Below are positions 23,960 to 32,426 of a stretch of 49,788 nt of DNA, in pieces. The notes under the pieces are model-generated. The model saw only the letters and a program-made list of their open reading frames with translations, did no database searches and was not told where the DNA came from. Position numbers and translations under genes: made by a program. Numbering within the stretch: the first letter of the stretch is position 1; each line of letters begins with the position of its first letter. Source of the stretch: Wenzhouxiangellaceae bacterium (GTDB lineage: Bacteria > Pseudomonadota > Gammaproteobacteria > Xanthomonadales > Wenzhouxiangellaceae). The stretch covers positions 1 through 49,788 of the forward strand of contig REEQ01000052.1 of NCBI GenBank assembly GCA_007695005.1. Reading direction: 5' to 3'.

Positions 23960-25630
23960 TCAGTTTGCAAAGGCGCGCTCGATGATGGCAGCACATTCCA
24001 CGGCGCGGGGCAGGGTGCCGTAGTTGCGGGTGCCGGTGCTGCCCAGGCGGCTGGCGCAGAAGGCATCGGCGACATAGCCAGGGGCCTGCTGAACCAGCAG
24101 GGCGGCCTGCAGGCTCAAGGCCATGCGATCGGCCAGGTCGCGCGCCCGGTAATCCAGTGCCTCACCGTCGGCCAGGTCGCGCTTCAGTTCTGCAACATGA
24201 CGATCCAGCGCGGCATTGCCACCAGCGCCTCGCTCCAGCTCGGCAAACCAGACATCCACCACCTCCGGCTCACGGGCCATGGCGCGCAGCATGTCCAGGC
24301 ACTGAACATTGCCGCTGCCCTCCCAGATCGCATTGATCGGTGACTCACGAAACAGTCGCGCCATGATATGGCTTTCCATCACCCCTGTACCGCCGACGAC
24401 CTCCATGGCCTCATAGGCATGGTTGGGGGTGCGCTTGCAAATCCAGTATTTGCCAACTGGTGTGGCCAACCGCGCCAGCAGGCGCTCGTGCTCATTGTCC
24501 GGCTCATCCAGCGCCCGCGCCACGCGCATCGCCAACGTCATGGCCGCTTCGCTTTCCAGGGCCAGGTCGGCGAGCAGGTTCTGCATCAAGGGCTGGTCGA
24601 TCAGCCAGGCGCCGAAAGCCCGGCGATGACGGCAATGATGGATGGCCTGCACCAGGGCCTGGCGCATGCCGGCCGCCGAACCGATCATGCAATCGTAGCG
24701 GGTCGCGGCCACCATTTCGATGATGGTGCGCACGCCGCGCCCCTCCTCCCCCACCATCCAGGCCAGGGCACCGCGCAGCTCGGTCTCGCAGGACGCATTG
24801 GCCACGTTGCCCATCTTGCGCTTGAGCTGTTGAATCTGCAGCGGGTTCTTGCTGCCGTCCGGCCGCCAGCGCGGCAGCAGAAAGCAGGAAAGCCCGCCAT
24901 CCGTCTGTGCCAGCACCAGGAACAGATCGCACATCGGCGCTGACACGAACCACTTGTGCCCAAGCAATTCATAGGCCTGTCCCGGCCCGGGCTGGTCGAC
25001 AGGCCAGGCGCGCGTTGTGTTGGTACGCACGTCCGAACCGCCCTGCTTCTCGGTCATCGCCATGCCCACGGTCAGACCAGCCTTGTCGCCATCCGGGCAA
25101 TTGCGCGAATCGTACACTCGAGACGTTATCTTCCCGGCGAAGCGCGCCAGCAGGTCCGGCTGGTGGCGCAAGGCGGGAATGGCCGCATAAGTCATGGTGA
25201 TCGGGCAACCGTGAGCGGCTTCAACCTGGGTATGCAGGTAATAGCGTGCAGCCCGAACGAGCTGGGCTCCGAGCCGGGCTTCCGACCAGGGACTGGCATG
25301 CAGCCCCTGCTCGATGGCATAACGCATCAGTTGGTGATAAGCAGGATGAAACCGCACCTCATCGATACGGTGACCATAACGATCATGGGTCCACAGTTCC
25401 GGCGGATGGGAGTTGGCGACCACACCCAACTCGATCATTTCGGCGCTGCCGGCCCTGGCTCCAAAAGCCTCCAGATCCCCAGCTAAATGATCAAGGCCCG
25501 ATCGCGCAAGCGTCCCGCACAAGGCCGGGTCGGCGAGGAAAGCGTTGTAGTCGACCAACACTGGCGGCTGGTTTTCCACCCGGTGGGTTTCGGCCAGAAA
25601 GCCGCCGCTAAAGATGTGAGCATTGTTCAT
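23960..25630 (-). CDS. aidB: AidB-like acyl-CoA dehydrogenase
   Basis: This 556-aa flavoprotein matches the AidB subgroup of acyl-CoA dehydrogenases, which is linked to the adaptive response to alkylating agents in E. coli and may act as an isovaleryl-CoA dehydrogenase. Segments typical of the group are HPAYHQLM, HGCPITMTYAAIPALR, GMAMTEKQGGSDVRTNTT and LLGHKWFVSAPMCDLFLVLAQT. Also present are MVGEEGRGVRTIIEMV and the C-terminal GSGNVQCLDMLRA. The start is ATG 25630. It is unlinked to ada or alkB here and stands alone, divergent from the histidine kinase gene. Confidence 0.93.
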   Translation of the reverse strand: MNNAHIFSGGFLAETHRVENQPPVLVDYNAFLADPALCGTLARSGLDHLAGDLEAFGARAGSAEMIELGVVANSHPPELWTHDRYGHRIDEVRFHPAYHQLMRYAIEQGLHASPWSEARLGAQLVRAARYYLHTQVEAAHGCPITMTYAAIPALRHQPDLLARFAGKITSRVYDSRNCPDGDKAGLTVGMAMTEKQGGSDVRTNTTRAWPVDQPGPGQAYELLGHKWFVSAPMCDLFLVLAQTDGGLSCFLLPRWRPDGSKNPLQIQQLKRKMGNVANASCETELRGALAWMVGEEGRGVRTIIEMVAATRYDCMIGSAAGMRQALVQAIHHCRHRRAFGAWLIDQPLMQNLLADLALESEAAMTLAMRVARALDEPDNEHERLLARLATPVGKYWICKRTPNHAYEAMEVVGGTGVMESHIMARLFRESPINAIWEGSGNVQCLDMLRAMAREPEVVDVWFAELERGAGGNAALDRHVAELKRDLADGEALDYRARDLADRMALSLQAALLVQQAPGYVADAFCASRLGSTGTRNYGTLPRAVECAAIIERAFAN

Positions 25631-25812
25631 CGCTGTCTTGAGTCTGAATCCATCAGCCCAAAATTACCACGGCGACAACAGCGGCGCAGCAGCTGCCTTG
25701 ACGAATAAACTCAATGTCGACAGCGCTGGCCCACTCTGGCTTGCAATGCTTGCCGCTGTTGCCCTACCCTGAGCGGACCAGAGTTGACTCCATCAAGGGT
25801 CGGGGCGGTGCC

Positions 25813-26874
25813 ATGGATGGCAACAGTTGCGTGCAGACGATAAGGCGAGAAGCCAATCTGGCAGCAGCCCGTATTGTTCTGACCTACGCCATCTTCGCTC
25901 TGCTCTGGATCCTGTTCTCCGACAAGGCACTTTTCCTGTTCATCAGTGATCCGGATCGTATCGTCCAGGCCAGCATCATCAAGGGCTGGGCTTTCGTGCT
26001 GATCACGGGTGCAATTCTGTTCGTCCTGGTCGCCCGGTTGATCTACCAGATCAAGCTGGCCGCTGAACAGGACCGCCGTAATCGCCAGCGAAAGGGAGCC
26101 GAGTTTCGCGCCCACAGCGAGCGCGTTCATGCCCAGCTTGAAGATCGTGTTGCCGCTCGCACTGCCGAGCTTGAGGCCGCCAACCGCGAGCTGGACGCCT
26201 TCGCTTATGCCGTATCGCACGATCTGCGCGCTCCGCTCAGGGCGATGTCGGGGTTTTCCGAAGCGCTGGTTGAAGATCACGGCGAGCAGCTCAACGGCCA
26301 GGCCCGCCAGTACCTGGACCAGATCGTACTGGCCAGCCACAAGATGAGCGAACTGATTGATGGCATCCTCGTGCTGTCACGCAGCAGTCGTAATAGCCTC
26401 GAAGTTTCCCGGGTAAACCTCAGCCGGCTTGCGCAAAGACAGATCGAGCGTCTGCGCCAGCTCGACCCGGATCGGAGGGTGGATGCAGACATCGAACCGG
26501 ACCTGATCGTGCAGGCCGATCCACCGACCATCGAGGTGGCATTGCACAATCTGCTGGAAAACGCCTGGAAATACACCGGCCACACCAGTGATCCGCGGAT
26601 CCGGGTCTATGCAGGCGACATTGACGGCGAGCCAGCCATTTGCGTCGAAGACAACGGTGCAGGATTCAACATGGCCCACGCCGACAAGCTGTTCAAAGCC
26701 TTTCAGCGCCTGCATCGACAAGACGAGTTCCCGGGTACCGGGATCGGCCTGGCTACCGTTCAACGGATCATCTGTCGTCACGGCGGGCGTATCGAAGCGA
26801 GTGCCAGCCCGGGCCAGGGCGCTTGCTTCCGCTTCAGCCTGCCGTCGAGACGCCAGAGCGAGGGCTCGCCATGA
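25813..26874 (+). CDS. Membrane sensor histidine kinase
   Basis: A 353-aa kinase. Two N-terminal membrane helices (about residues 18-37 and 58-76) frame a short conserved loop (LWILFSDKALFLF). A coiled segment leads to the HisKA domain with the phospho-acceptor His136 in AYAVSHDLRAPLRAMSGF. The ATPase domain has the N box NLLENAWKYT, VEDNGAGFN and GTGIGLATVQRI. The style is that of phytochrome-like kinases that pair with Rcp1-type regulators. I prefer the ATG at 25813, just before the first helix, to the upstream ATG at 25714. The stop overlaps the next gene by four bases, so kinase and regulator are surely coupled. Confidence 0.92.
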   Translation: MDGNSCVQTIRREANLAAARIVLTYAIFALLWILFSDKALFLFISDPDRIVQASIIKGWAFVLITGAILFVLVARLIYQIKLAAEQDRRNRQRKGAEFRAHSERVHAQLEDRVAARTAELEAANRELDAFAYAVSHDLRAPLRAMSGFSEALVEDHGEQLNGQARQYLDQIVLASHKMSELIDGILVLSRSSRNSLEVSRVNLSRLAQRQIERLRQLDPDRRVDADIEPDLIVQADPPTIEVALHNLLENAWKYTGHTSDPRIRVYAGDIDGEPAICVEDNGAGFNMAHADKLFKAFQRLHRQDEFPGTGIGLATVQRIICRHGGRIEASASPGQGACFRFSLPSRRQSEGSP

Positions 26875-27311
26875 ACGATGCAAGAGTTCTGCTGGTGGAA
26901 GACAACCCCCAGGACGAGCTGCTGACCTTGCGCGCCCTGCGCAAGGCCAGGCTGGCGAATCGCATCGATGTAGTCCGGGATGGCCAGCAAGCCCTGGACT
27001 ACTTGTTCAACCAGGCCGAATTCGCCGACAGCGCACCGCAGGAGCTGCCGGTGGTCGTACTGCTGGATATAGGCCTGCCGCGCCTGTCGGGCCTGGAAGT
27101 ATTGGAGCGGTTGCGGGCCAACCCACGAACCCAACTGCTGCCCGTCGTCGTGCTCACCTCCTCCGACGAAGCCTCTGACCGCTTGCGAGCCTACCGATCC
27201 GGCGTCAACAGCTTTGTCCGCAAGCCGGTGAACTCAGCCGACTTCACCGAAACCATCGCCCGTCTCGGGCTGTACTGGATTGCCACCAACGAGCCCCCCG
27301 ATGCCCACTGA
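26871..27311 (+). CDS. Single-domain response regulator (Rcp1-like)
   Basis: A 146-aa stand-alone receiver domain with no output domain. The acidic pocket is VEDN (residues 9-12), the phosphorylation site is Asp66 in VLLDIGLPRLSG, the Thr/Ser switch is in VVVLTSSDE and the conserved Lys in SFVRKPVN. The long insert before the phosphorylation site (FNQAEFADSAPQELP) is typical of Rcp1-like regulators that shuttle phosphate from phytochrome-type kinases. It overlaps the kinase gene by 4 bp and the following c-di-GMP gene by 11 bp, pointing to one phospho-signalling unit. Confidence 0.95.
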   Translation: MNDARVLLVEDNPQDELLTLRALRKARLANRIDVVRDGQQALDYLFNQAEFADSAPQELPVVVLLDIGLPRLSGLEVLERLRANPRTQLLPVVVLTSSDEASDRLRAYRSGVNSFVRKPVNSADFTETIARLGLYWIATNEPPDAH

Positions 27312-29433
27312 TAACCCCACGGCTGTTCGCCTGCTGATCGTCGAAGACAGCGAAGCCGACTATCTGCTCATTCAGCGGCAATTGCGCACCGAAGGAATGG
27401 TCTTCGAGTCGCTGCGGGTCGACCACTTTGATGCCGTAGACAAGGCCCTGGAGCAGCCCTGGGACGTCATCCTGTATGACTATGAAATCCCTGGCCTGGA
27501 CTTCGACGATGCCCTGCCGCTGATCAAGTCCAGGGCCACGGACACCCCCATCATCCTGGTCTCAGGCACGGTTGATGAACGTATGGCTGCCGGGCTGCTC
27601 AGGCAAGGGCTGGATGACTTTGTCCTCAAGGACAAGCTGTTGCGGCTGAGCACCGCCATTGACCGCGTGCGACGCGAACGTCTGGAACGTTCCGGTCGCC
27701 TGGCAGCTGAAGCCGAGCTACGCAAACTGGCCATGGTGGTCGAACAAAGCCCGGCAAGTATCCTGATCACCGATACTCGCCCTGCCATCGAGTATGTCAA
27801 CGATGCCTTTGTGCAAAACACAGGTTATGAACCCGAAGAGGTAATCGGGCGCAACCCGTCTGTACTCAATACCGGTAATACACCTGCATCCACCTATCGT
27901 GCGCTGTGGTCCGCGCTAAACCAGGGCCAGACATGGCGAGGCGAGTTCTACAACACCCGCAAGGACGGCAGCGTTTATGTCGAAGCGGCCGTGGTCGCGC
28001 CGATCCGGCAAGTGGACGGCAGCATCAGTCATTACGTCGCCATCAAGGATGACATCACCGCCCAGCGCGAATCCGAGGCCCTGATACATCGCCTGGCCTT
28101 TTATGATCAGCTCACCGGCCTGGCGAACCGCTCACTACTCATGGAGCGCCTGGACCAGGCAATGAACAAGTGCCGCAAAGCTGGGCAGCAAGGCGCGGTT
28201 CTGATGCTTGATATCGACAGCTTCCGCTTCATTAATGACATCCATGGCTATGACATAGGCGACCATGTGCTACGAGAATTCGGTCGCCGCCTGCAACGCG
28301 AACTGGCAGACACCGACACCGTCGCCCGCATTGGCGGCAACCACTTTGCCGTCATCGTCGAGCGGCTGGGCGCAACGGAAGCAGAGGTGACCGATCGCAT
28401 CAAGCAGCTGACGACACGGCTCCATGAGCGTGTGCAGCAACCCTGTAACCTACCCGACGGCTCCGGCCAGCTTCGCCATGCAACCAGCATGGGCATCTGC
28501 TTGTTTGACGGCCATGAGGAGGGACCGGAGACCCCGCTGAACCGGGCTGAGCTGGCCTTGCAGAAAGCCAAGGACGATGGCCGCAACATGGCACGCCAGT
28601 TCAGCCATGAACTGAAGGTTCAGGTTGAGGAGCGCGCATTGATGGAGGCCCGGCTGCGCAGTGCAGTCATCAATCGCGAGCTCGACATGCATTTGCAGTC
28701 GCAGTTCGACATCGAAGGTCGTCTGCTCGGTGCCGAGCTGTTGCTGCGCTGGCCACAGGCCGATGGCAGCTTTATCTCGCCCATGGTTTTCATCCCTTTG
28801 GCGGAAGTCACCGGCCTGATCCTGCCGATCGGGCAGCAAGTATTCGACCAGGCAATCAAGCTGCTTCAGGACTGGCAATCGAAGCCTGCCACGCGATCGC
28901 TGCAACTATCGATCAACGTCAGCGCCCGACAGTTTCACCAGCCTGATTTTGTCGACCAACTACGCACACGCTTGCAAAAGAGCACCATTGATGGCTCCCG
29001 CCTGGTGCTGGAGTTGACTGAGAGCGTTGTCCTCGACGAGTTCGGTTCAACCGGAGAAAAAATGCGCGCGATCCGCGAACTTGGGGTCGGCATCGCACTG
29101 GATGACTTCGGCAAGGGTTACTCTTCCCTGTCCTATCTCAAGCACCTGCCCTTTGACGTCCTCAAGATCGACCGTTCATTCATAGCAGACATGCTGGCAA
29201 GTCCCAGCAGCGAAGCCATCGTCCGCGCGATCCTGGCGATGGGGCATGCGCTGAAGATGCATATCATCGCCGAAGGCGTGGAAAACGAAGCGCAGTGGGA
29301 TCTGCTGCGTCGGGAGCGTTGTGCAGGGTATCAGGGCTATCTGTTTGCTCGACCGGTCGGCATGGATCAATGGCAACCGGGGGATTTTTCCGCAAACGGC
29401 AGCCCGTCGGCCCAGGTAAACCGCAAAGAATAG
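27301..29433 (+). CDS. REC-PAS-GGDEF-EAL protein, probable c-di-GMP phosphodiesterase
   Basis: A 710-aa cytosolic regulator with four domains. REC is about residues 8-125 (phospho-acceptor Asp60 in LYDYEIPG). PAS is about 140-255, with GRNPSVLNTG and DDITAQ. GGDEF is about 262-430 and EAL about 445-695. The GGDEF signature is degenerate, GGNHF at 345-349, so cyclase activity is unlikely. The EAL domain keeps Glu479 (AELLLRW), NVSARQF, LELTES, IALDDFGKGYSS, LKIDRSFI and IIAEGVEN, so it is probably an active phosphodiesterase. The ATG at 27301 lies inside the end of the receiver gene. The output would therefore be lowered c-di-GMP in response to the upstream kinase. Confidence 0.95.
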   Translation: MPTDNPTAVRLLIVEDSEADYLLIQRQLRTEGMVFESLRVDHFDAVDKALEQPWDVILYDYEIPGLDFDDALPLIKSRATDTPIILVSGTVDERMAAGLLRQGLDDFVLKDKLLRLSTAIDRVRRERLERSGRLAAEAELRKLAMVVEQSPASILITDTRPAIEYVNDAFVQNTGYEPEEVIGRNPSVLNTGNTPASTYRALWSALNQGQTWRGEFYNTRKDGSVYVEAAVVAPIRQVDGSISHYVAIKDDITAQRESEALIHRLAFYDQLTGLANRSLLMERLDQAMNKCRKAGQQGAVLMLDIDSFRFINDIHGYDIGDHVLREFGRRLQRELADTDTVARIGGNHFAVIVERLGATEAEVTDRIKQLTTRLHERVQQPCNLPDGSGQLRHATSMGICLFDGHEEGPETPLNRAELALQKAKDDGRNMARQFSHELKVQVEERALMEARLRSAVINRELDMHLQSQFDIEGRLLGAELLLRWPQADGSFISPMVFIPLAEVTGLILPIGQQVFDQAIKLLQDWQSKPATRSLQLSINVSARQFHQPDFVDQLRTRLQKSTIDGSRLVLELTESVVLDEFGSTGEKMRAIRELGVGIALDDFGKGYSSLSYLKHLPFDVLKIDRSFIADMLASPSSEAIVRAILAMGHALKMHIIAEGVENEAQWDLLRRERCAGYQGYLFARPVGMDQWQPGDFSANGSPSAQVNRKE

Positions 29434-29491
29434 TCCTGACGGCGGGTTGCTGACGCTTTCTGACGATCCGCCATCTCGCCCCGACAAGCCT

Positions 29492-29591
29492 TATACTCGT
29501 TTTATTGGCCGACCAGACCAAAAGCCCGCCCTTTGAAGCCGCCGCACCTGGGAGGAATGTGCGGGCTTCACTACCAGTCTAAGGAGAAAAC
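29492..29591 (+). promoter_or_regulatory. Leader of the borosin operon: -10-like element, alternative hairpins, strong RBS
   Basis: A TATACT box at 29492-29497 could be a -10 element; no convincing -35 is visible. In the transcribed leader AAGCCCGC (29522-29529) can pair with GCGGGCTT (29561-29568). CCGCAC (29542-29547) can instead pair with GTGCGG (29559-29564). The two stems share 29561-29564 and exclude each other. A strong Shine-Dalgarno sequence (AAGGAGA, 29581-29587) precedes the ATG at 29592. The independent promoter is inferred from the 158-bp gap after the EAL gene. Confidence 0.35.
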
Positions 29592-29807
29592 ATGTCTGAA
29601 CTCAAGCGGTTGCTGATCGATCTTGCCGAGCAGCCCGATTTGCAGAAGGCCTACAAGGCAGACCCTGAAGCCGTCATGCGAAGCTATCGCCTCAGTGAGG
29701 AGGCCATTGCCGCCATGCTGGCCAAGGATGTGGAGGCAATCAAACGTCTCAGCGGGCTGGACTCGATCCGATCAAACGGAACCGTCCAGGCTCACGATTA
29801 CCGTTAG
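29592..29807 (+). CDS. Split-borosin RiPP precursor peptide (SonA-like)
   Basis: A 71-aa peptide. Residues 1-55 look like the helical borosin-binding leader: YKADPEAVMR at 21-30, a Leu-rich helix (LSEEAIAAMLAKD) and RLSG at 52-55. A short flexible tail, LDSIRSNGTVQAHDYR, forms the candidate core. From memory, Shewanella SonA has PEAVMR and LSG at the same residue numbers and is N-methylated on the backbone at 63 and 65. Here these are Gly63 and Val65. Automatic annotation may call this a LigA-type dioxygenase subunit because of the shared helical fold, but no LigB is near. The matching methyltransferase is two genes downstream. The methylation itself is inference. Confidence 0.85.
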   Translation: MSELKRLLIDLAEQPDLQKAYKADPEAVMRSYRLSEEAIAAMLAKDVEAIKRLSGLDSIRSNGTVQAHDYR

Positions 29808-29823
29808 CAGGTAGCAGTCCGGC

Positions 29824-31569
29824 ATGTTCCGTTTCTGGGTACTGCTGGCGGTCGCACTGACCGCCCCTGCCCGGGCCGATACAGGGAGTATTCTGGACGC
29901 GGAGCAGTTCCAGTATCAACTCGATCATGCCGCCGCACTCAGTACCAGCGCGCCCTGGCGCGAAACCGAAGCGGTGCTTGATCAGCTCCGCCCCTATCTC
30001 GACAGGGGCAGCGCGCAACAGCGAGCCGAGTTCGCCTGGCTGGAAGCGCGCATCCGAGCGCTGTCCGGAGACATGCTCGGAGCACTGGAGGCAGCCGAGG
30101 CCCTGCTCCGGCAAGACTTGACACCGGAACTGCGCCTGCGCAGCCATCGCCTGGCGGCCAACGCGGCCTTGCTGGCCCGACGTTTCGAAGAGACTTTCAT
30201 CCATCTCGGCCAGGGCCTGCGAATGCTTCAGGACCCGGCCTTGCGTCCTGATGGCGAAGCCCTTTACAGCCTGGCAGCCTATGCCTACACACTGGTTGGT
30301 GAGAGCGAGCGCGGACGTCAGTTCGGAGAAATGGCGGTAGCCCTGGCAGAAACAGGCGGCGACGAGCGAGCGATTTGCACGACCAATCAGCGCCTGGCCT
30401 TTGTCCACAAGAAACTCGGCAACAATGACAATTCCCTGGAGCACTATCGCCGCGCCTTGCGATACTGTGAAACAGCTGGCGACGGCCTGATCACCGGCGT
30501 CGTGCAAAACGGCATTGGCGACCTGATGCGCCTGGCCGGCGCAGACGAAGAAGCCCGGCAGTATTTCGAGCAGGCGCTGAATCTGCTCGACGCCCACGGC
30601 TTCGACACCGGGCGGGCAGAGGCGCGCCTGTACTTCGCGCGCCTTGAGCTGGAACTCGGCAATCACGATCGGGTTCGGGAGCTGCTGCATCCCAGTCTTG
30701 AGCTGCTGTCCAATTCAGAGGTCTGGGACTACCTGGCCGAAGCCCATGCCATGCTTGGTCAGATCGCTCGGGCTGAAAACGACTACGAGGCCGCCCTGGA
30801 ACACTACGATCACAAACTCATGGCTCGCGCCCGCGCCCATGATCAAGAGCGCCGCCGCCGAATCACCTTCCTGGAGGTGGAATTCAATCTGTTGCACAAC
30901 CAGCAGCAGATTGCCTTGCTTGAGGAGCAGGCTCGGGTTCGTCAGCTGGAAGAAAGCGCGCGTCTTCAGGGGCAGCGCATCCGCAACGCGGCCTACGCCG
31001 CAGCCGGCCTGCTGATCATCTGCCTGTTGCTGTTGCTGTTGCACACCAGTCGCGAACGGCGCCGCTATCGCAGAATGTCCCAGTTCGATGGACTAACCGG
31101 CGCGCTCAACCATACCCGCTTTTTTGCCGTTGCCGGACAGCGTCTGGAGACTGCGCTGCGTCAGGACAGCTCCTTCTGGATCCTGCTGGGAGACATCGAC
31201 TTCTTCAAACAGGTCAATGATTTGCATGGCCACGCCACCGGCGACCGCATCCTGCGCCGGGTCGGTCGGCGCCTGCACGATTGCTTCGGCGCACACGGTG
31301 CAATCGGTCGCATCGGTGGCGAAGAATTCGCCATTGCCCTGAACGGCAAGGACCGGGCTGCCATCCTTGACCTGCTCGATCGCTTTCGCAGCCAGCTGGC
31401 AACTCCCAGAGACGACGCACCAACCGTTACCATGAGCTTTGGCTTGGCAGCCTGGCGCAGCCCCGGTGATTCCGTTCAGGCGATCTGCCAGCGCGCCGAC
31501 CAGGCCCTGTACCAGGCCAAGCGCGACGGCCGAAACCAGGTTGTCTGCCAGCATGATGATACCGAATGA
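29824..31569 (+). CDS. Membrane TPR-GGDEF diguanylate cyclase in the borosin operon
   Basis: A 581-aa protein. A signal peptide (1-18, cleaved after APARA) and a periplasmic TPR array (about 25-335) lead into a long helix or coiled coil (340-385) and a membrane helix (389-407). A cytoplasmic GGDEF domain follows, with DGLTGALNHTRF at 422-433, GDIDFFKQVND, and an intact GGEEF at 498-502. No RxxD inhibitory site precedes it, so product feedback is unlikely. It should make c-di-GMP in response to something bound outside. The ATG lies 16 bp after the precursor stop and its own stop is 40 bp before the methyltransferase, so the three genes form one unit. The architecture equals the broken gene at 2171. 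Confidence 0.93.
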   Translation: MFRFWVLLAVALTAPARADTGSILDAEQFQYQLDHAAALSTSAPWRETEAVLDQLRPYLDRGSAQQRAEFAWLEARIRALSGDMLGALEAAEALLRQDLTPELRLRSHRLAANAALLARRFEETFIHLGQGLRMLQDPALRPDGEALYSLAAYAYTLVGESERGRQFGEMAVALAETGGDERAICTTNQRLAFVHKKLGNNDNSLEHYRRALRYCETAGDGLITGVVQNGIGDLMRLAGADEEARQYFEQALNLLDAHGFDTGRAEARLYFARLELELGNHDRVRELLHPSLELLSNSEVWDYLAEAHAMLGQIARAENDYEAALEHYDHKLMARARAHDQERRRRITFLEVEFNLLHNQQQIALLEEQARVRQLEESARLQGQRIRNAAYAAAGLLIICLLLLLLHTSRERRRYRRMSQFDGLTGALNHTRFFAVAGQRLETALRQDSSFWILLGDIDFFKQVNDLHGHATGDRILRRVGRRLHDCFGAHGAIGRIGGEEFAIALNGKDRAAILDLLDRFRSQLATPRDDAPTVTMSFGLAAWRSPGDSVQAICQRADQALYQAKRDGRNQVVCQHDDTE

Positions 31570-31609
31570 TGATGCTTGTTTGCATTGGCGTTAGCCGTCT
31601 TTCGAGCTG

Positions 31610-32407
31610 ATGGCGGAAGGAGAGCTGGTCATTGTCGGCTGCGGTCTGCAGGCAGCCCGCCACATCAGCCGGCGTGCCCTGGCCGAAATCCACAGCTCGG
31701 ATATCGTGCTGGCTCTGGCCGAACCCTTTGCCATGGACTGGCTGCGTGAGCAGCATCAGCAAGTCATCCCTCTCGGCAAACACTATCGAGACGATCTCGA
31801 CCGTCGCCGCAGCTATCAGGCCATGCAGGACGAGATTCTGGAGCAGGTTCGGGCGGGCCACCGGACCTGCCTGGTGCTCTACGGTCACCCGGGCGTTTTT
31901 GCCCAGGTTGGACGCAAGGCACTGGCGCAGGCACGTAGCGAAGGCTACAGCGACTGGATGGAACCGGCCATCTCTGCAGCCGACTGTCTCTACGCCGATC
32001 TGGACATCGACCCTGGTGAGTACGGCATCCAGTCCCTGGAAGCCACCCAGTTCCTGATCCAGGACCGGGTGCTGGATCCAGCAGGCTTTGTCCTGCTCTG
32101 GCAACTGGCTCACACCGGCAAGCTTGACTGCACCGGCTTCGAAGCCGATCGCCGCGCCCTGCAGTGCCTGGTCGGCAAATTGAAGCGCTGGTATGCCGCC
32201 GAGCATGAGGTCATCCTCTATGAGGCACCTGTCCTGCCCATCCTCGAAGCGCGCGCCGAGCGCCTGCCACTGAGCCGCCTGGCGCTGGCCGGCATCAACG
32301 AGATCACGACCCTGGTCATCCCGCCGGCGAGGCCTGCCCGGCCGGATCATGACATGCTCGATGAGCTCATCGCTGTCCAGCTGAACCGGCCCATCGCTTT
32401 CATCTGA
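31610..32407 (+). CDS. Borosin peptide-backbone N-methyltransferase (SonM-like, trans-acting)
   Basis: A 265-aa SAM enzyme of the tetrapyrrole-methylase fold. Motifs: VIVGCGLQAARHIS (7-20), a Y-R-Y catalytic cluster (Tyr59, Arg65-67, Tyr69 in HYRDDLDRRRSYQAM), VLYGHPGVFAQVG (89-101) and ISAADCLYADLDIDPGEYG (121-139). QSLEATQFLI follows at 141-150. The SAxDCLYADLxIDP signature is that of borosin methyltransferases rather than of cobalamin or siroheme enzymes, and no tetrapyrrole genes are near. Borosin enzymes methylate backbone amides of a peptide iteratively; here the substrate would be the 71-aa peptide at 29592, in trans. The start ATG has only a weak ribosome site. Confidence 0.87.
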   Translation: MAEGELVIVGCGLQAARHISRRALAEIHSSDIVLALAEPFAMDWLREQHQQVIPLGKHYRDDLDRRRSYQAMQDEILEQVRAGHRTCLVLYGHPGVFAQVGRKALAQARSEGYSDWMEPAISAADCLYADLDIDPGEYGIQSLEATQFLIQDRVLDPAGFVLLWQLAHTGKLDCTGFEADRRALQCLVGKLKRWYAAEHEVILYEAPVLPILEARAERLPLSRLALAGINEITTLVIPPARPARPDHDMLDELIAVQLNRPIAFI

Positions 32408-32426
32408 ATTTCATCTCTGCTCAAGT

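Noticed and set aside
29557-29616. A short upstream frame (19 codons) overlapping the precursor start
   Set aside because: Its GGAGG is only one base from the ATG, too close for efficient initiation, and nothing else supports translation.
29592-29807. LigA-type subunit of an extradiol dioxygenase
   Set aside because: The helical fold is similar, but there is no LigB or aromatic-degradation gene nearby, and the residue register and neighbouring methyltransferase fit a borosin precursor better.
31610-32407. Precorrin or uroporphyrinogen methyltransferase
   Set aside because: It shares only the fold. No tetrapyrrole genes are near, and the SAxDCLYADLxIDP signature and Y-R-Y cluster are those of peptide methyltransferases.
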